DNA from: Tetrahymena elliotti 4EA
Lineage: Eukaryota; Ciliophora; Oligohymenophorea; Hymenostomatida; Tetrahymenidae
Direction of reading: 5' to 3'
Assembly (NCBI GenBank): GCA_000231825.2
Contig: JH720301.1
Coordinates: 1,536,123 to 1,600,122, forward strand
DNA: 64,000 nt
Under the pieces are notes generated by a model, which was not told the DNA's origin, did not search any database, and worked only from the letters and a program-made list of their open reading frames with translations. Of this stretch, positions 24,912-37,871 are shown one piece after another (position 1 is the stretch's first letter; each line of letters begins with the position of its first letter). The position numbers were made by a program, and so were the translations under genes.

Positions 24912-25319
24912 TTTTATTTTTTTATTGTTTTCTAACTTTTTAATTATTTTTATCAAATTTTAAACTTTTAAGAATTTCAAAAATATTTAAAAATTTTTTA
25001 ATTTATTAATTAATAATAAATTAATTAGTCTAGAAAAATTCACAATTCATAAAACTTAATTCATCAGGATTTATTGATTATTTATTTTTTCTTCAATCAT
25101 TAAACAAACAAAATTTGATTTTTTTTTAATTCTGTAATTGCGGAATATCTTTTAATGATTTTTCAAAAAAAATATCTAAAAGAATACAAACCTGGAAAAG
25201 AATAAGTTTCATTCTTTAAATGATAATTAAAAATTATAAAAATTTTAAACAACACTAAAATAATAAATATAAAACCCCTATTAATATTAATTTAAGATAT
25301 AATTCATTTATAAATTTGA
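24912..25319. other. Intergenic
   Basis: AT-rich spacer holding the DNAAF5 promoter and the TOP2 3' UTR. Nothing specific recognised. Confidence 0.6.
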
Positions 25320-28300
25320 TCAGAAATAGTTTTCTTCTGAAGATTCATCATCTTTCTTCTTTTTCTGACTTTTACTTGTTGATGATTTCTTTTTAGTCTT
25401 GCCAAATTCCTCCTCTTCACTAAAATCTTCATCAGAATCATCAACAATCATTTTACGAGGGATTGGGTTTCTTTTACCTCTAGTTCTAGATTATAATACT
25501 TCATTTTATTTTAATTCTGCTACATCTTCATCTTCTGAGTTTGTAATTTTTGGTTTTGGAGAATCTGTTTTGTTCTTTTTAGATTTTAATTCATCTTTCA
25601 TGTTATTTTCTTTAACACCCTTAGCTTTAGGACCATTAGACTTTCTTTTTTTAGGCTTATCTTCATCTGAATCTTCATCAGGTATAATAAAATCATCCTC
25701 TTCATCTTCCTCGTCATCACTAATTTTCTTAGTTTTTCTAGCTTTTTGAGTATTTGAATTTTACTTTCTTTGTTTAGATGGTTTATCTGATTCATCTTCA
25801 TCATTAAAATCTTCATCTTCACTTTCATTTTTCTACTTTTTAGCTTTTGATTAAGTTTAAATAGCCTTTTTCTTTGTAGGTTTTTCTTCTTCTGAAAAAT
25901 CATCATCTTCATCTTCGATTTTATTTTTTGTTTTTCTTGCCTTTGAAGCAGCAGCAGGTTTTTTAACTTTCTATTTTTCATCTTAAGATGCATTATCTTC
26001 AGCATCTATTTTTTTTGTCAACTTTTTATTTTATTAAATAGTTTTAGTATCTCCGTCTTCATTAAGTACTCTTTTTTTAGTTAAGGACTCTGCTTCTTTC
26101 TCAAGGTCAGCTCCTGAGCGTTTTTCATTAAATAAAGCATCAAGATCATCTAAATCATCTAAAATATCTGTTGACTTTTTCTCTTTCTTATCTTTCTTAA
26201 GATTGAAAATGAAATCATCTTCATCATCATCTTGTTTAGCTATAGTGTTATGATCTTATTAAGTATTTACTGTTTAAGAAAATCCGTTTGTTTACTAAGT
26301 TAAATTTTGAGAATTTTCACCTTGAATAAATAAATTTTAATTAAAAAAATTAAGTTATTTTAATCAATATTTTACTTGCTCTCAACTTGAGTCTCTCTTC
26401 CAATGACAAAGAATAGCTCTAGAGTTTTTAAGATAAAACAGAAGTTTATGTATTATTTTCTTCTTTTTATGATTAAGTGTTATCTTTCTTGAAAGAATAT
26501 TTTTCTAAAGTTTCAAGCAAGGGATCAACAGGCTTTTTAACTTCTTGCTATGGTTTACTTTAAGTAGTAATTGGAGCTTACTTGATAAATCCAAGAGTAT
26601 TTTAATTATTTTTATTTGTTTTACTGCTTATTCCTGTATCTTAAGATAAATTAGGTTTATAATCGCCAATCTTTCCTTTAGGTCCAGATTATGAAGAAGG
26701 AGCAGACTATGGCTTCTTCTTTTATTTTTTCTTGCCTGTCTCAAAGTCGGATCCATCTTAATCTTCCTCGATATCCATAGCATCATCATCATCTTCATCA
26801 TCACTATCTTGTTTCTTTTTTGTTGGTTTCTTCTTTAATTTAGAGCTAGCAGAACTAGCTTATTTAACTAAATATAAAAATAAAACATTTTATCAATAAT
26901 TAATAGAATTATTTATTAATTTACCTTTTGAGTTGCTTTGCTTCTTCATTCTCTTACGCATTTCTTCATCTTCTTCATCCTCAATTTAATCAAGGCATTC
27001 AATGAAATTTTTAAGATCTTCCTTCCAAATATCAATAACTTCGGTAGCTTGGAGCTTATCTAACTCATCTTACTTATTTTTTTGTTCTTACTTAATTTCT
27101 TCAACTTTTTCAAAAGTCAAACTCCACATAGGTAAACTGAGGAGATAGTTATATTCTTTAGCATTGATTTCATTTGGATTAGTTTCGACAGCTTCTTCAT
27201 TACTTTCTTAGTTTTATTCAATTTCATTCTAGCTTGTAAGCTTGCTTGATTTGATTTTAGGCATATCTTTCATCTGAATAAATCCTTAAACACTCAACTC
27301 TTTAATCAAATCTTTTCTCTTAGCATTTCTGACTCTGATAGACTCATTGATAACAGCTAAAATGAATCTTTTCTTATTGGAAAGAATTTCCAAATCACGT
27401 TCAATTTTTGAGACTAAATATTCTTTTCTTTTTCTATAAGCATTTAATCTAACCTCATAAAACTCTTCCATAATTTCACAAATATTAGAATATCTTGTGA
27501 GTTTTCCTTCGTGATTGAACAAAACCATATTTGTAGTAGGGATAGTAGATTGTAATTTGAAGTATTTATCAATACCTTCTCTTTAAACCTATTTTTTTAA
27601 ATTAAACATTTAAATTCTTTTATGATGTGAAAAAAATTACTTTTTCCATCTATTTTTCACTCATCTTGACTACAAAGTGAACTCTGTTTCCTGCATGATA
27701 TTCCTTAATATCTTCAATTTCAGGATCTTTGTCCTTAGTAGATTCTAACTTCTCTTCTAAAAAGTTCTTATAATCTCTAATCCATTTCTTAATTGGTAAT
27801 TCAGTAATTTCTATTGTTGTATCATTTATTAAGTGATATTTACCACTAACAGTGATTTAAGATTTTTCATTATTTGAAATTTCTCCAGTGAAGCCCTAAA
27901 ATATATTAAAACTAATTTATAAACATCTTGCTAAGCAAATATTTTTATTACCTTATACCATGGCAACAAGTCAGTGAAGGGTACACCCATCATTCTTTTT
28001 TCAATTGAGTCAACTAATTCTCTTGGATTGTAGCAAGGAATACTGGTAGACCAACCTGTACCAATACCATCAGCACCTGTAATAAAGTATTTAAATAAAT
28101 AAATTTATTTACTAATAATTTTTTTATATACCATTTAACAAAGCAGTAGGAATGATAGGAATGTAGTAAATAGGTTCAACCTATTATCCTTCATCTTCAA
28201 GATACTAAAGAATATGATCATCTGGCTCAGGGAAAAGGCAACGAGTAATTTTGTTTAAGCAAGTATGAATATATCTTGCAGATGCAGCTTCCTATTATTT

Positions 28301-31106
28301 ATTTTTAGTTATATGTTTAGAAAATGCTTGGATAGTAATTAAGTATTACCTTTCCTCCCATATTACGAGAACCGAACTAACCGATAGGCATGAGATAGTT
28401 GATGTTATTTGTTCCAACGAAACTCTAAGCCATACCAACAATAGTAGATTCTAAAGACTGTTCACCATGGTGATAAGCAGAGTGTTCTGCAACATAACCA
28501 GATAACTAAGCAACTTTAATTTCATTCTTCAAGTTTCTCTTAAAGCATGCAAAAAGAATCTTTCTTTAACCTGGCTTTAAACCATCACAAATACTGGGAA
28601 TTGATCTATTTTAATTTTATTTAAAACAATTGATGATAATTATTGATTGATTGATAAAAAATTTAGTTTACCTTGCATTATCAGAATTAGAGAAATTAAT
28701 AAGCTCTTTATTAACGAAGTCTTTATAAGTCAAATACTTTTAGGAATGATCAACATTTTCTTCAGGATCAAACTAAACAAGCCATTTTTTACGATCTTCA
28801 GCTCTCTTTTTGTTAAAAGCTAAATCAATGGCATCATCATCATCTTTTCCATGATACTTAAAATTTATAATATGCTTATTAACATTTCCAAAATATTCTT
28901 AAGCTTCTTAATCAGTTGAAGTACCAAGACCTTTGTAGTACTTAATTTTCCACAAATGTTAGTTATGGCAACTGTTTTTCCATCTTTTAAAGTCTTGGAT
29001 ACTGTAAAAACTAATCTATTAATTATTTTTTCTAACTTTGACAATAGGAGTAATAAATTCTTTGAGGAAACCATCCATCTAGAATAAACTAGGCCAGAAA
29101 TTCTAAATAAAGTTAATGAATAAACCTTTAATATGGGAACCATCATGATCTTGATCTGCCATAATCATAATTGAACCATATCTTAAACTTTTAACATTAT
29201 CATAATTAGTATTTAATTTCATACCCATAACCTTAATGATATTCTAAATTTCAACATTTTCTGTAATTTGCTTACTAGTTGAATCTCTTACATTGAGCAT
29301 TTTACCCTTCAAAGGGAAAACACCATATTTATCTCTACCTACAACTTCAATACCACTCATAGCTAAAGCTTTAGCTGAATCTCCTTCAGTTATAATTAAT
29401 GTACAACTTTCTGCATTTCTAGTACCTATTTATAATTTTATTTATAAATAAATCTAATTAAATACTAATTCTTATACCTGCATCATTAGCATCTTCTAAT
29501 TTAGGAACTCCTAATAATCTACTTTACTTTTTAGCTGACAATGTTTTGGCCATTTTTGCTTATTCTTTAGCCTGAGAAATAATTCAAAAAATAAATAAAA
29601 AAAAGATTATTAAAAAATGTTTACTCTAGCTTAAAGGAGAATGTGGTTGATGATGTTTGATTTTAAAAGCTCTTTAATAAACTTTTCAGAAACTTCACAA
29701 GTTGAACCAAAATTTTGTTATCTCAAAGTGAGTGTTTCTTTGGTTTAGGTATCAAAGGAAGGATTTTCAATCAAACAATTTACAAAAATCCATAAATGAC
29801 TTTTAACTTAAAATTGCTTGATGTTCAGGTTTTTCTCCTTTTTTTTCAAAGTTTCCATCAATTTTTCAGTGATTTAGTCAGTGATATAGTTAACATGAGT
29901 ACCACCCTTTGAAGTGCAAATAGAATTAACAAAAGAAACCTATATAATGATAATATTAATTAATATAATCTTTATCCTTATAATTTGAATTACTTATTAG
30001 AATTAACCTTCAGATAAACTTGCTATAACTTCCCATCTTTAATTATTAGTTCCTTTATTATCTGTTACCTATTTTTAAATCAAAATAAGCTAGATATCTC
30101 TATTATATAATGATAGTTTACCTTCACTACTTCTGCACCTTGGTTCTTTAAGTAAAAATCACAATAATCTTAAAATGAGCTGATCTAGATTTTCTCGCCA
30201 TTCAAAGAAACCTTTACAGAACCACCTATGACACCAGCCATATCAAATACTCTTTTTTTCATCAAATCAACTATATCCTAATTATTGAAAACCACATTAC
30301 TTTTTCTAAAAGTGGTTTATTTTTCATTCAATTTACCTTTTCTAATTCCTTCATGTGGAATTTCTTTAAGTCAGGATAAAATGTTATCTTTGTGTAGTCG
30401 CTGTCACTATAACTAGAAATTTAAGGTTCAGATTATTCAGACATATTCTTAGTCCAAGTCATTGAAAATTTCCTAATTTAAATTGATGATGAATTAAGAT
30501 CATTATTATATTTATAATTCAAATCAAATTACTTTTTATTTTTAGAGTCTGCTGATTCAACAATAAATTTAGTTGAAAATATATTAGTAAGTTTAGCACC
30601 AAAACCATTTCTACCACCTACTACTTTCTTTTCTTCATCATTGTAATTTGAAGAAGTCAAAAGATGGCCAAAAATAAGCTCAGGAACATAAATATTATAT
30701 TCTTTGTGAATCTGGACAGGGATACCTTTACCATCATTTAAGATAGAAATGCAATTGTTCTTTTGATCAATAATTACTTCTAATCTTTTCATTCTCTTAT
30801 CTCTCTATTTATAGAATTAAAAAAGTTTCCTATCACAGAAACAAAAATTCAAAAAAAATCTTATTAATTTTAAAATTGAAATATGGCACTTACCTAATAA
30901 TTATCAGCAGCATTAACTAAAATTTCATCAAAAATTTTATAAAGAGCAGGGACATACTTTATCTATCTATTTTCAAAAGATTATCCATCATCAGCAAGAA
31001 CCCACATTTACTCATCTTAATATTCATTAGAACCTACGTAAGTATCTGGTCTCAATAATATATGTTCTAGCTATGTCTTTTTTTGATATGTTGTTTCAAC
31101 TGACAT
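25320..31106 (-). CDS. TOP2: DNA topoisomerase II
   Basis: Type IIA topoisomerase, which passes one DNA duplex through another in the nucleus. From the ATG at 31106 the domains are in the usual order. The GHKL ATPase shows LEHILLRPDTYVGS, KIFDEILVNAADN, DGKGIPV and GGRNGFGAKLTNIF. The transducer shows QTKETLTLR. The TOPRIM domain shows ITEGDSAKALA, FPLKGKMLNVRD and the metal-binding ADQDHDGSHIKG. The winged-helix domain shows AEHSAYHHGEQSL, GQFGSRNMGGK and AASARYIHTC, whose Tyr codon near 28273 is the DNA-attaching tyrosine. A coiled region follows. The C-terminal ~450 residues are Lys/Asp/Glu/Ser-rich with repeated KKxK runs, a typical variable nuclear tail ending in SSEENYF. About ten short introns interrupt the conserved part. 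The stop is TGA at 25320. Confidence 0.95.
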
Positions 31107-32349
31107 TCTCTATTTGCTTTTATATTTGTAATAGATTTAAAGTTGGATATATATAACAGCTGTTTCTTTTTTTTAGAAGCTTTATACTTGTGCTTTATTT
31201 TTCCAATTTTTAAGATAATTAAATCCAATTAATAAGTTTATTTTGATTTTTTATGATTTTTGCGCATATTTAAAAATTTAATATTTTTAAAAATTTTTTT
31301 TCGAATTAAAATTTTGGTGGCAAATCAGTAAAAGTCAAAAAAAGCAAGAATAAAAATAAACTGGTTTAAATTTTGAATGTTTAAAAAAACATTTTATTTT
31401 TACTTCCCCATTGAAAATGTTGTATTTACAATTGGAGAATATATTACAAGGAAATAAAAATAAAATCAATTCAATTTCATTCATATTTTGAATAAAAAAT
31501 TTGTGAAGATAAAAAAAATTTTGAAAGAAAAACACTCCAAATAAATTTTGAAAATATTTATTTTATTTGAATATTTAAAACTTAATTTTTAAATATTTTC
31601 AAAAAAGAAATGGATTTACTGAATAAGTTTGCTTTTTAAAATAAAATTTGAATTTAAATTAAAAATTAAGATAAACAATCTCTTCAATATATTTTACTTG
31701 AATTAATAATTTTGTTGAAATATTTTTCATTCAGTAAAATAATTATAGAAATCATAGACCTTATTCAAATTTATCTCTTTTATAATACTTTTTTTGAAAA
31801 TAAACAAGGCTCCTTTATCTTAATTTTAAGAAAATAAAATTTAAATTAAGACAAATAAAACAATAACTATTTTTAAATTATGAAATTACCAAATAAGCAA
31901 AAGAAAATTTACTTTCATGCTTTCCTGTTTGTTTTTAAAATATTTCTTTATTCCATGTAATTTTCCTTATAAATAAATAAATCTAGCCATAATATAATTC
32001 TAATTAAAAAAAACTAACTTAAACCTTCACTAAACATATTTTTGAAGTACAAAATTACTTTAAATTTTATCTTTGTTTTTAAAATATTTTTGTAATTACA
32101 AAATTTATGGTAAAATTTTGGCTAGAAGAATGAGTTAAATTAAAAATTAAGAAATAAAATACATAAAGATTAACTAAATGATAAGGTGGCGAATGAATAA
32201 AAATATCAAATAATTATCTTGATTTTTAGTAAAATTTTAACATAATTTTTCCTTTTATTAAATCCTATATATTTTTTTCAATCATATTTTGATTTATAAC
32301 TACATAAAGTTTATTTTATTATTAAGTAAATGACACTGATAAATACCTT
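31107..32349. other. Intergenic
   Basis: About 1.2 kb of extremely AT-rich sequence between the TOP2 start and the 3' end of the next minus-strand gene. The short open frame at 31335-31535 is Phe/Lys/Asn-rich noise. No gene is supported. Confidence 0.6.
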
Positions 32350-33279
32350 TCAGGCTTGTACTTAAATATTGCTAGGTTGCTACTTTTATTTTTACATACG
32401 TCTATTTAAAGCTTCTTCATCTTCTAGAATTTCATGACCATAAGTAGTTTTAAATTTATTTTTCCAAAGCTTAGTGATACCTTCTAAGTCTTCAGGCTCT
32501 ACTAATCCAACAAGAGTTTTATATGGGTTTGAAGGGATTAATGATGTTTTGGGTTATAGCTCTGAGATAACTGAATCAACAAAGAAGTTATAACGGAAAT
32601 CTTCATAAATTTCCTTTTTAATTTCTTATTCAATATCTTATAATGATTTCTTTTGCTATTTAATAGCCTGAGAATCAAATTTTTTTAAATCTTCTGAATA
32701 AAGCTCTTTTAATTAAGATGGAATATTTTATTATTCTTCAAGGTGCAACTTGCTGAGCTAGAGCTTTGCCTAAAACATTGCTTTAAGTTCTGAGGGTGAC
32801 TTATCACAAAAGAGAACTTTGCATTTATTTTTTTTGCAATAATCAAAGATGTATAGCTTTTCAAGATGCTTAAGATCTAATTCTTACATATTCTTAATTT
32901 CTTCACTCTTAGTTTATAAGTAGAAATCAACCTTACGCATCAACTCAGGATATTAAGGATGATTTATGATGGCCTAATATTTGTCTTGATATTCCTTTTC
33001 ACTCAGTTAAAGAGCGACTAACTTGGGCTTAGAAATTTGCAAAATATCATAAAGGTTATGAAAACTTTAAAGTTTTTCTTATTCAAATCCTTGTAAGTAG
33101 AAGAAAGTCATAGTTGAATACAAAACTCTCATATTATCATCATTTACTAATTTCTAACGCTTTTATTATATTTCTTCCTTTTTCAATCTATTTTTAGAAG
33201 GAGCAAAGATAGAGTAAACACTAAATACTCCTACAGCACCTAGAGATCCTAGAATGCAAATCTTTTCAAACATACTCAT
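32350..33279 (-). CDS. Orphan protein with one N-terminal membrane segment
   Basis: An intronless frame of 310 codons, ATG at 33279 to TGA at 32350. Residues 6-25 (KICILGSLGAVGVFSVYSIF) form a clear hydrophobic helix followed by positive charges (KNRLKK), so it is a signal anchor or an organelle inner-membrane helix. The rest is soluble, charged and probably helical, with a Cys/Lys-rich spot (FDYCKKNKCKVLFCDK) near the middle. The C-terminal third contains WKNKFKTTYGHEILEDEEAL. I recognise no family. Mitochondrial or ER membrane location is an inference from the anchor alone. It is divergent from the repeat protein at 34119. Confidence 0.8.
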
Positions 33280-34118
33280 TTTAAATATTCTTTTTTTTAT
33301 ATTAATTTTTTACCTATTAAGTCTTAGTTATTTTATCTATGATAAATATCTTTCCAAATTTTTCTTAATTGAAGAATCTTGATTAAAAGTTTTGATAGAT
33401 TTTTCAATAGCTGCAAAACTTCAAATCATGTAATTTTTTTTCCAGAAAAAAATTAAAGAAATTTATCAATAATTTTGAATTTTCTTTTTATCATTGAAAG
33501 GACTAATAAAATATCAATTTTTATTATGTTTTAAAGTCAAAATAATTTTTTTTATTTTTAATAAAAATTAAAAACACATGATTAATTATTAATTATTTAT
33601 TTCAAATAAAACATTTAAATTTTAATATTAATTGACAAATTAGATTGTGATGGTTGTATTTATTTATTAATTCTGAAAATGAGAAACTGCTATACACAAA
33701 AAAAGACCTCTTAAAATTATGACAAATAAACTAATAAAAATTATTTATTTGTAAAGATAAATTTAGAATATTTTAATGAAATCAAATATCATTATTGATC
33801 TACTTCATTTTTAGAATTTTACAAATTGTTTTGAATACAATCTAATGAATTTAGTATATTTATTACTTGTTTTCTAGAGGTGACAATTGGTTGATTAATA
33901 AAAAAGGAATCTTAAATCTTTCTAAAGAAATTAATAAGCTTATAATAAAATTTTTTTATTTCTGCTTCATACATACAAGTATATTAGAATATTTAAGGAG
34001 GTATAAATAATAAAAAAGAGAAGAAAAAAATTATATTTATTAAAACAAATAAATACTGTAAATTTCACAAATCTTAAATTTTTGTAAAAGTAAAATAGGA
34101 AAAATAAAAAGCTTTTAA
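33280..34118. other. Intergenic, head-to-head promoter region
   Basis: AT-rich spacer between two divergent gene starts. It probably holds two promoters. No motif recognised. Confidence 0.6.
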
Positions 34119-35832
34119 ATGAACGGAAACGGATTTCAATTTCCAAATATGCCTAATATGGCTCAGAATTAGCCTTTTTCATTTAACCCAAATGCTTAAT
34201 AGCCAAATATGCCTCCATACAATTTAATGGGAAATAATCCTGCTGCTTAGGGTGTACCACCTAATGGGAGCCCTTATTAATAAATGGGTAATATGGGAAT
34301 GATGCCACCTAATTTTGCTGCTAATAATGGAATGCCACCTAATTTTGCTGCTAATAATGGAATACCACCTAATTTTGCTGCTAATAATGGATTGCCANNN
34401 NNNNNNNNNNNNNNNNNNNNNNNNNNNNNNNNNNNNNNNNNNNNNNNNNNNNNNNNNNNNNNNNNNNNNNNNNNNNNNNNNNNNNNNNNNNNNNNNNCCA
34501 CCTAATTTTGCTGCTAATAATGGATTGCCACCTAATTTTGCTGCTAATAATGGAATGCCACCTAATTTTGCAATGCCACCAAACTTTGTACCTCCTCCTA
34601 TGGGTTATTAGCAAATACCTCCTATTTAGTTTCCTTCTTAGAAAATTTTTGATGTTTATTCGAATAAAAGATGGACTTTCACACAAAATATCTAATTCAA
34701 AACTAATTATCAATAGAAAAAGTAGGATTTCAAGAATATGATTAACCAATAAAATAATTAATAAGAATGCTTTAAATTTAAATTGAGTGAATAACGTACA
34801 ATTTCTATTCCAAAGAGATTTTTGGTAGAATATCAAGAGATTACAGCTTACTAACTATCATCTTTAGTAGATGTTTCTGTTATCTATTAGATAACTAACA
34901 GTTATTAGGGGGTAGAAGATGCCCTTTTTTACTGCTACCATCCTTATATTGAACTTGATGAAAACTTGGAGACTACAAGTTTCTTGTTGAGTTGTGCAGT
35001 CCTTGATATAAATTCTCCTTGGAGTCATTTATTAAATTACTTCAAATTGATTTAAAATAATCCATCTTAAGAAGGCCATTAATTACATTAATTAAAGAAT
35101 GGTGATGATATAATATTAATATATCTATTTTAAGACGCTTGCCAAAAGATAGGCCACCTTTAGAGTTTGTCTAATTATTTTTCTTCTCAAAACTAAGTAG
35201 AACATCCAATAAGCTAATATCTTAATCTGCTATTGTCAAGAAACCCAAAATATTTCTTTGACTAAAGAAACTTATCCTTTAATGAAAAAATTAGAGAATT
35301 GGAGCAAAACACTTTTATTTCAATAGTTCTTTAAAACTTTATTTATTAAGTAGTCGATAATGGCCGTGCTTAAAATTAGCTTGTTGACATTAAATAAGTA
35401 GATCTTGTGCACAAATTTCTAGAATTTTACTTCTTTTAAGCCTCAAGTGTTGAAAATCCAAATCAAGTTATTGATTAAGAGTTTACTAAATTCTATTAAA
35501 AATACGAAAATTAACTCTCAGAATTAGATAAAATAGAAGCTTTGAAATATTAAAAAAGTGACTCATCACTATTCATTTAACAGTTAAAAAGTTAGTATAC
35601 AAAAATCTAACAATATAGAATTAAAGAACTAGCTCTTATCAAACTTTTAATTGCCTAAAGAGCTCAGAATATTGCCTTAGATGCCCTAAAAGATTAATAC
35701 AATAACTCTTTAAAATTACTACTAAATGGAGAAGACTTTTATTAAGATCTTTAAAATCAAATTGATTTGGAAATTAAAAATATTGAGTAATAGTAATAAT
35801 TTGTTTTATAACAATAATAATAATAATACTGA
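34119..35832 (+). CDS. Orphan protein with N-terminal PPNFAANNG repeats, interrupted by an assembly gap
   Basis: ATG at 34119 to TGA at 35830. The N-terminus is Asn/Pro/Gln/Met-rich (MNGNGFQFPNMPNMAQNQ) and leads into a 10-residue tandem repeat, PPNFAANNG plus M, I or L. A run of 100 N sits inside the repeat. The frames before and after it agree only if the gap is removed or replaced by a multiple of three; as drawn, 100 N shifts the frame. The 538 visible codons are otherwise open. After the repeats come about 280 residues of mixed sequence (FLVEYQEITAYQLSSLVDVS, ALFYCYHPYIELDENL) and a Gln-rich helical end. No family recognised. The Pro/Asn repeats suggest a disordered, self-associating N-terminus. 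Confidence 0.75.
34302..34587 (+). repeat. 30-nt in-frame tandem repeat containing the assembly gap
   Basis: Each unit is 30 nt and encodes M/I/L-PPNFAANNG. Three full units start at 34302, 34332 and 34362, and a fourth begins at 34392. After the gap there are two more full units and two degenerate ones (PPNFAM, PPNFVP). The units are nearly identical at the DNA level, which explains why the assembler failed here. Confidence 0.95.
34398..34497. other. Assembly gap of exactly 100 N
   Basis: A run of 100 N, the conventional size for a gap of unknown length. It falls inside a 30-nt tandem repeat and breaks the reading frame, so its true length is probably a multiple of 30 nt. Confidence 0.97.
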
Positions 35833-36041
35833 TACTTATTATGAAATAAAATAATAATGATTGAATTATTTTTTGGTTAAAGACTAATTTATGTTTCATG
35901 CTTTTTTTTAAAGAAAAATGTTAGTTTCTTTTTCGTTCATTAGACTCATTATTAAATTAAATTTTATAAATTTTATTGGTTGATATAAATTAAATAAGCT
36001 ATACATAAACAAATCTGCTTTTAAGAATTAATTTAAATTAT

Positions 36042-37871
36042 TCATTTTTACTTTTATAAAATATGACTTAATTCAATTAAATGATTTATCCCTATTCTTT
36101 TATTGTGTACAAATTGATACACTCTTTGAAAATTATTTTATATTTAAAGTCTTTTTGTAGCTTCTTCAAAAGATTATAATTATTCTTGCACAGTTGAATT
36201 TAATACATTTTTCTATCGACAAATTGAGCTTAATTTATTTAAGCTTTTTGTATTTTCATTTGAGTTTAAATTAAACGATGATGAAGAAGGTTTTAAAATT
36301 AAACTATTTTCTTTTTCTTGTGGTACCATCCTTCTACGCTGGACTGGAGAATCCCTAAAATTAGAATGGTTTGGAGTTTTTCGTTCAGAATTAATAGATG
36401 TGGATTGAATATCAGATGAATCATCACCAAAAGACTTTTATACAATTTTTACAAATTTAATTTGATTTGATTATTTTTATAATTTAGGAAGATATTTTTT
36501 AAACAAGGCTTGCTTATTTTTTTGGCTTAAAATACTCTGCTCAGTAGAATTTCTTTGCAAAGATCTGCTTATTGAATAAAGCTCATATGAATTTGAATGA
36601 TCTTTAGATATATTGTTCTCATTGTTATTTTTTGGTAGCATCCTACTTCCAGCATTAGATAATGAGTCATTTAGATCATCTTAAAATTGTTGTTATCTGT
36701 TTTGAATCTTCATAAAATCCTTTTCATTGATGCAAATATTTTTATTTTTATTTAGAGATTTAGATTTATTCTAAAGAGGTTTCTCACTTATTTAGACAGG
36801 AGTGAAAGCTGCCTGCTCAATATTAACTTCCATTTACTATTTCTACATTTAATCTATAGCATATTCAATATAATTGATTGGTTTAGGATTTACTATTATC
36901 ACTTTTTAGCTTTAACTATGACTGAAATTTTCAGTTTTACATTTGTATTTTGTTTACCCATTTTAATTTGGCTAAATTTTATCTTTTTTAATTATTTCCT
37001 TGAATTAGTAGAATTCTCTCATCTCCTTAGAAACACATTTTAGAGATGAGCTTTTTGAATTAATTTTTTTTGGTTGTTTAGTACGTGTTTGCTATTAAAA
37101 TATGGGGTTATCTTTTTTTTCAAGTAAATTATTACCAGAAAATTAATCCTTTTAATTTAAGTTATCATTTAATTCTTATACCCTGCAAAAAGGACTATTC
37201 TCAATACTACTGCTATTTACTTTATTTTCTTACAGCATTTGCTTTAATAATGTATTCTCAAAAATATTTAATTAATGGTCCTCGCTATCTTTTTATTCAA
37301 TTATATTAGAATTATTTAACTCCAAATTATTTTCTAAATTTTCTTCTTCTAAGCAATTTTCATCAATAAAATTATCATCCAATTTATTATTCTTCAATTG
37401 AATAGAGTCTTTTTAATGTGTTTATTCATCTTTTGTAGATTTATCATTCATATTTTAATGAAAAATTTTTAGTTTTTTAGCTTGAATCCCATTAAAAGCT
37501 TACATACCACTAATTTATTAATCAATTACAGAACTCACTGAACTTATTTAAGATTTAAGCTAAGACCTCCTATTCTATTTTACTTATGAATATATCGCTC
37601 TTTATGCTTAAATCTATTGTACTGTTTTATCCAAAGAATGCGATTTAATCCTTGTAGGCTAACAAGTCTTTATTATTTCTTTTTTGGCATTTTAAAATTG
37701 ATTTGAATGCATATAAAATGGCTTTGAACTGATATCCTCTTATCTTAATATATGATCATCTTAAAAAGGATTAAATAACTCTTTTTCTTATTAAAATAGA
37801 GATTAAGGTTATTATTTTCTTGGGACATTATCATACAGTTAAACAATTTGATTCAGAATATCTTTTCTCAT
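36042..37871 (-). CDS. Asn/Gln/Ser-rich orphan protein
   Basis: An intronless frame of 610 codons with TAA/TAG as Gln, from ATG at 37871 (MRKDILNQIVQLYDNVPRK) to TGA at 36042. The first 20 residues look like a short amphipathic helix; the rest is low-complexity Asn, Gln, Ser and Lys with few hydrophobic blocks. Small basic Ser-containing motifs occur (QPTRIKSHSLD, RDSPVQRRRM), which may be phosphorylation sites. No domain is recognised. Over 600 codons without TGA in this AT-rich sequence, together with A-rich sense-strand bias, make it very likely coding. It is convergent with the repeat protein, only 209 nt away. Confidence 0.75.

Noticed and set aside
34277..34836. Several overlapping frames across the N run on both strands
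   Set aside because: They arise from the 100 N and the repeat; only the frame encoding PPNFAANNG joins to the long downstream frame.
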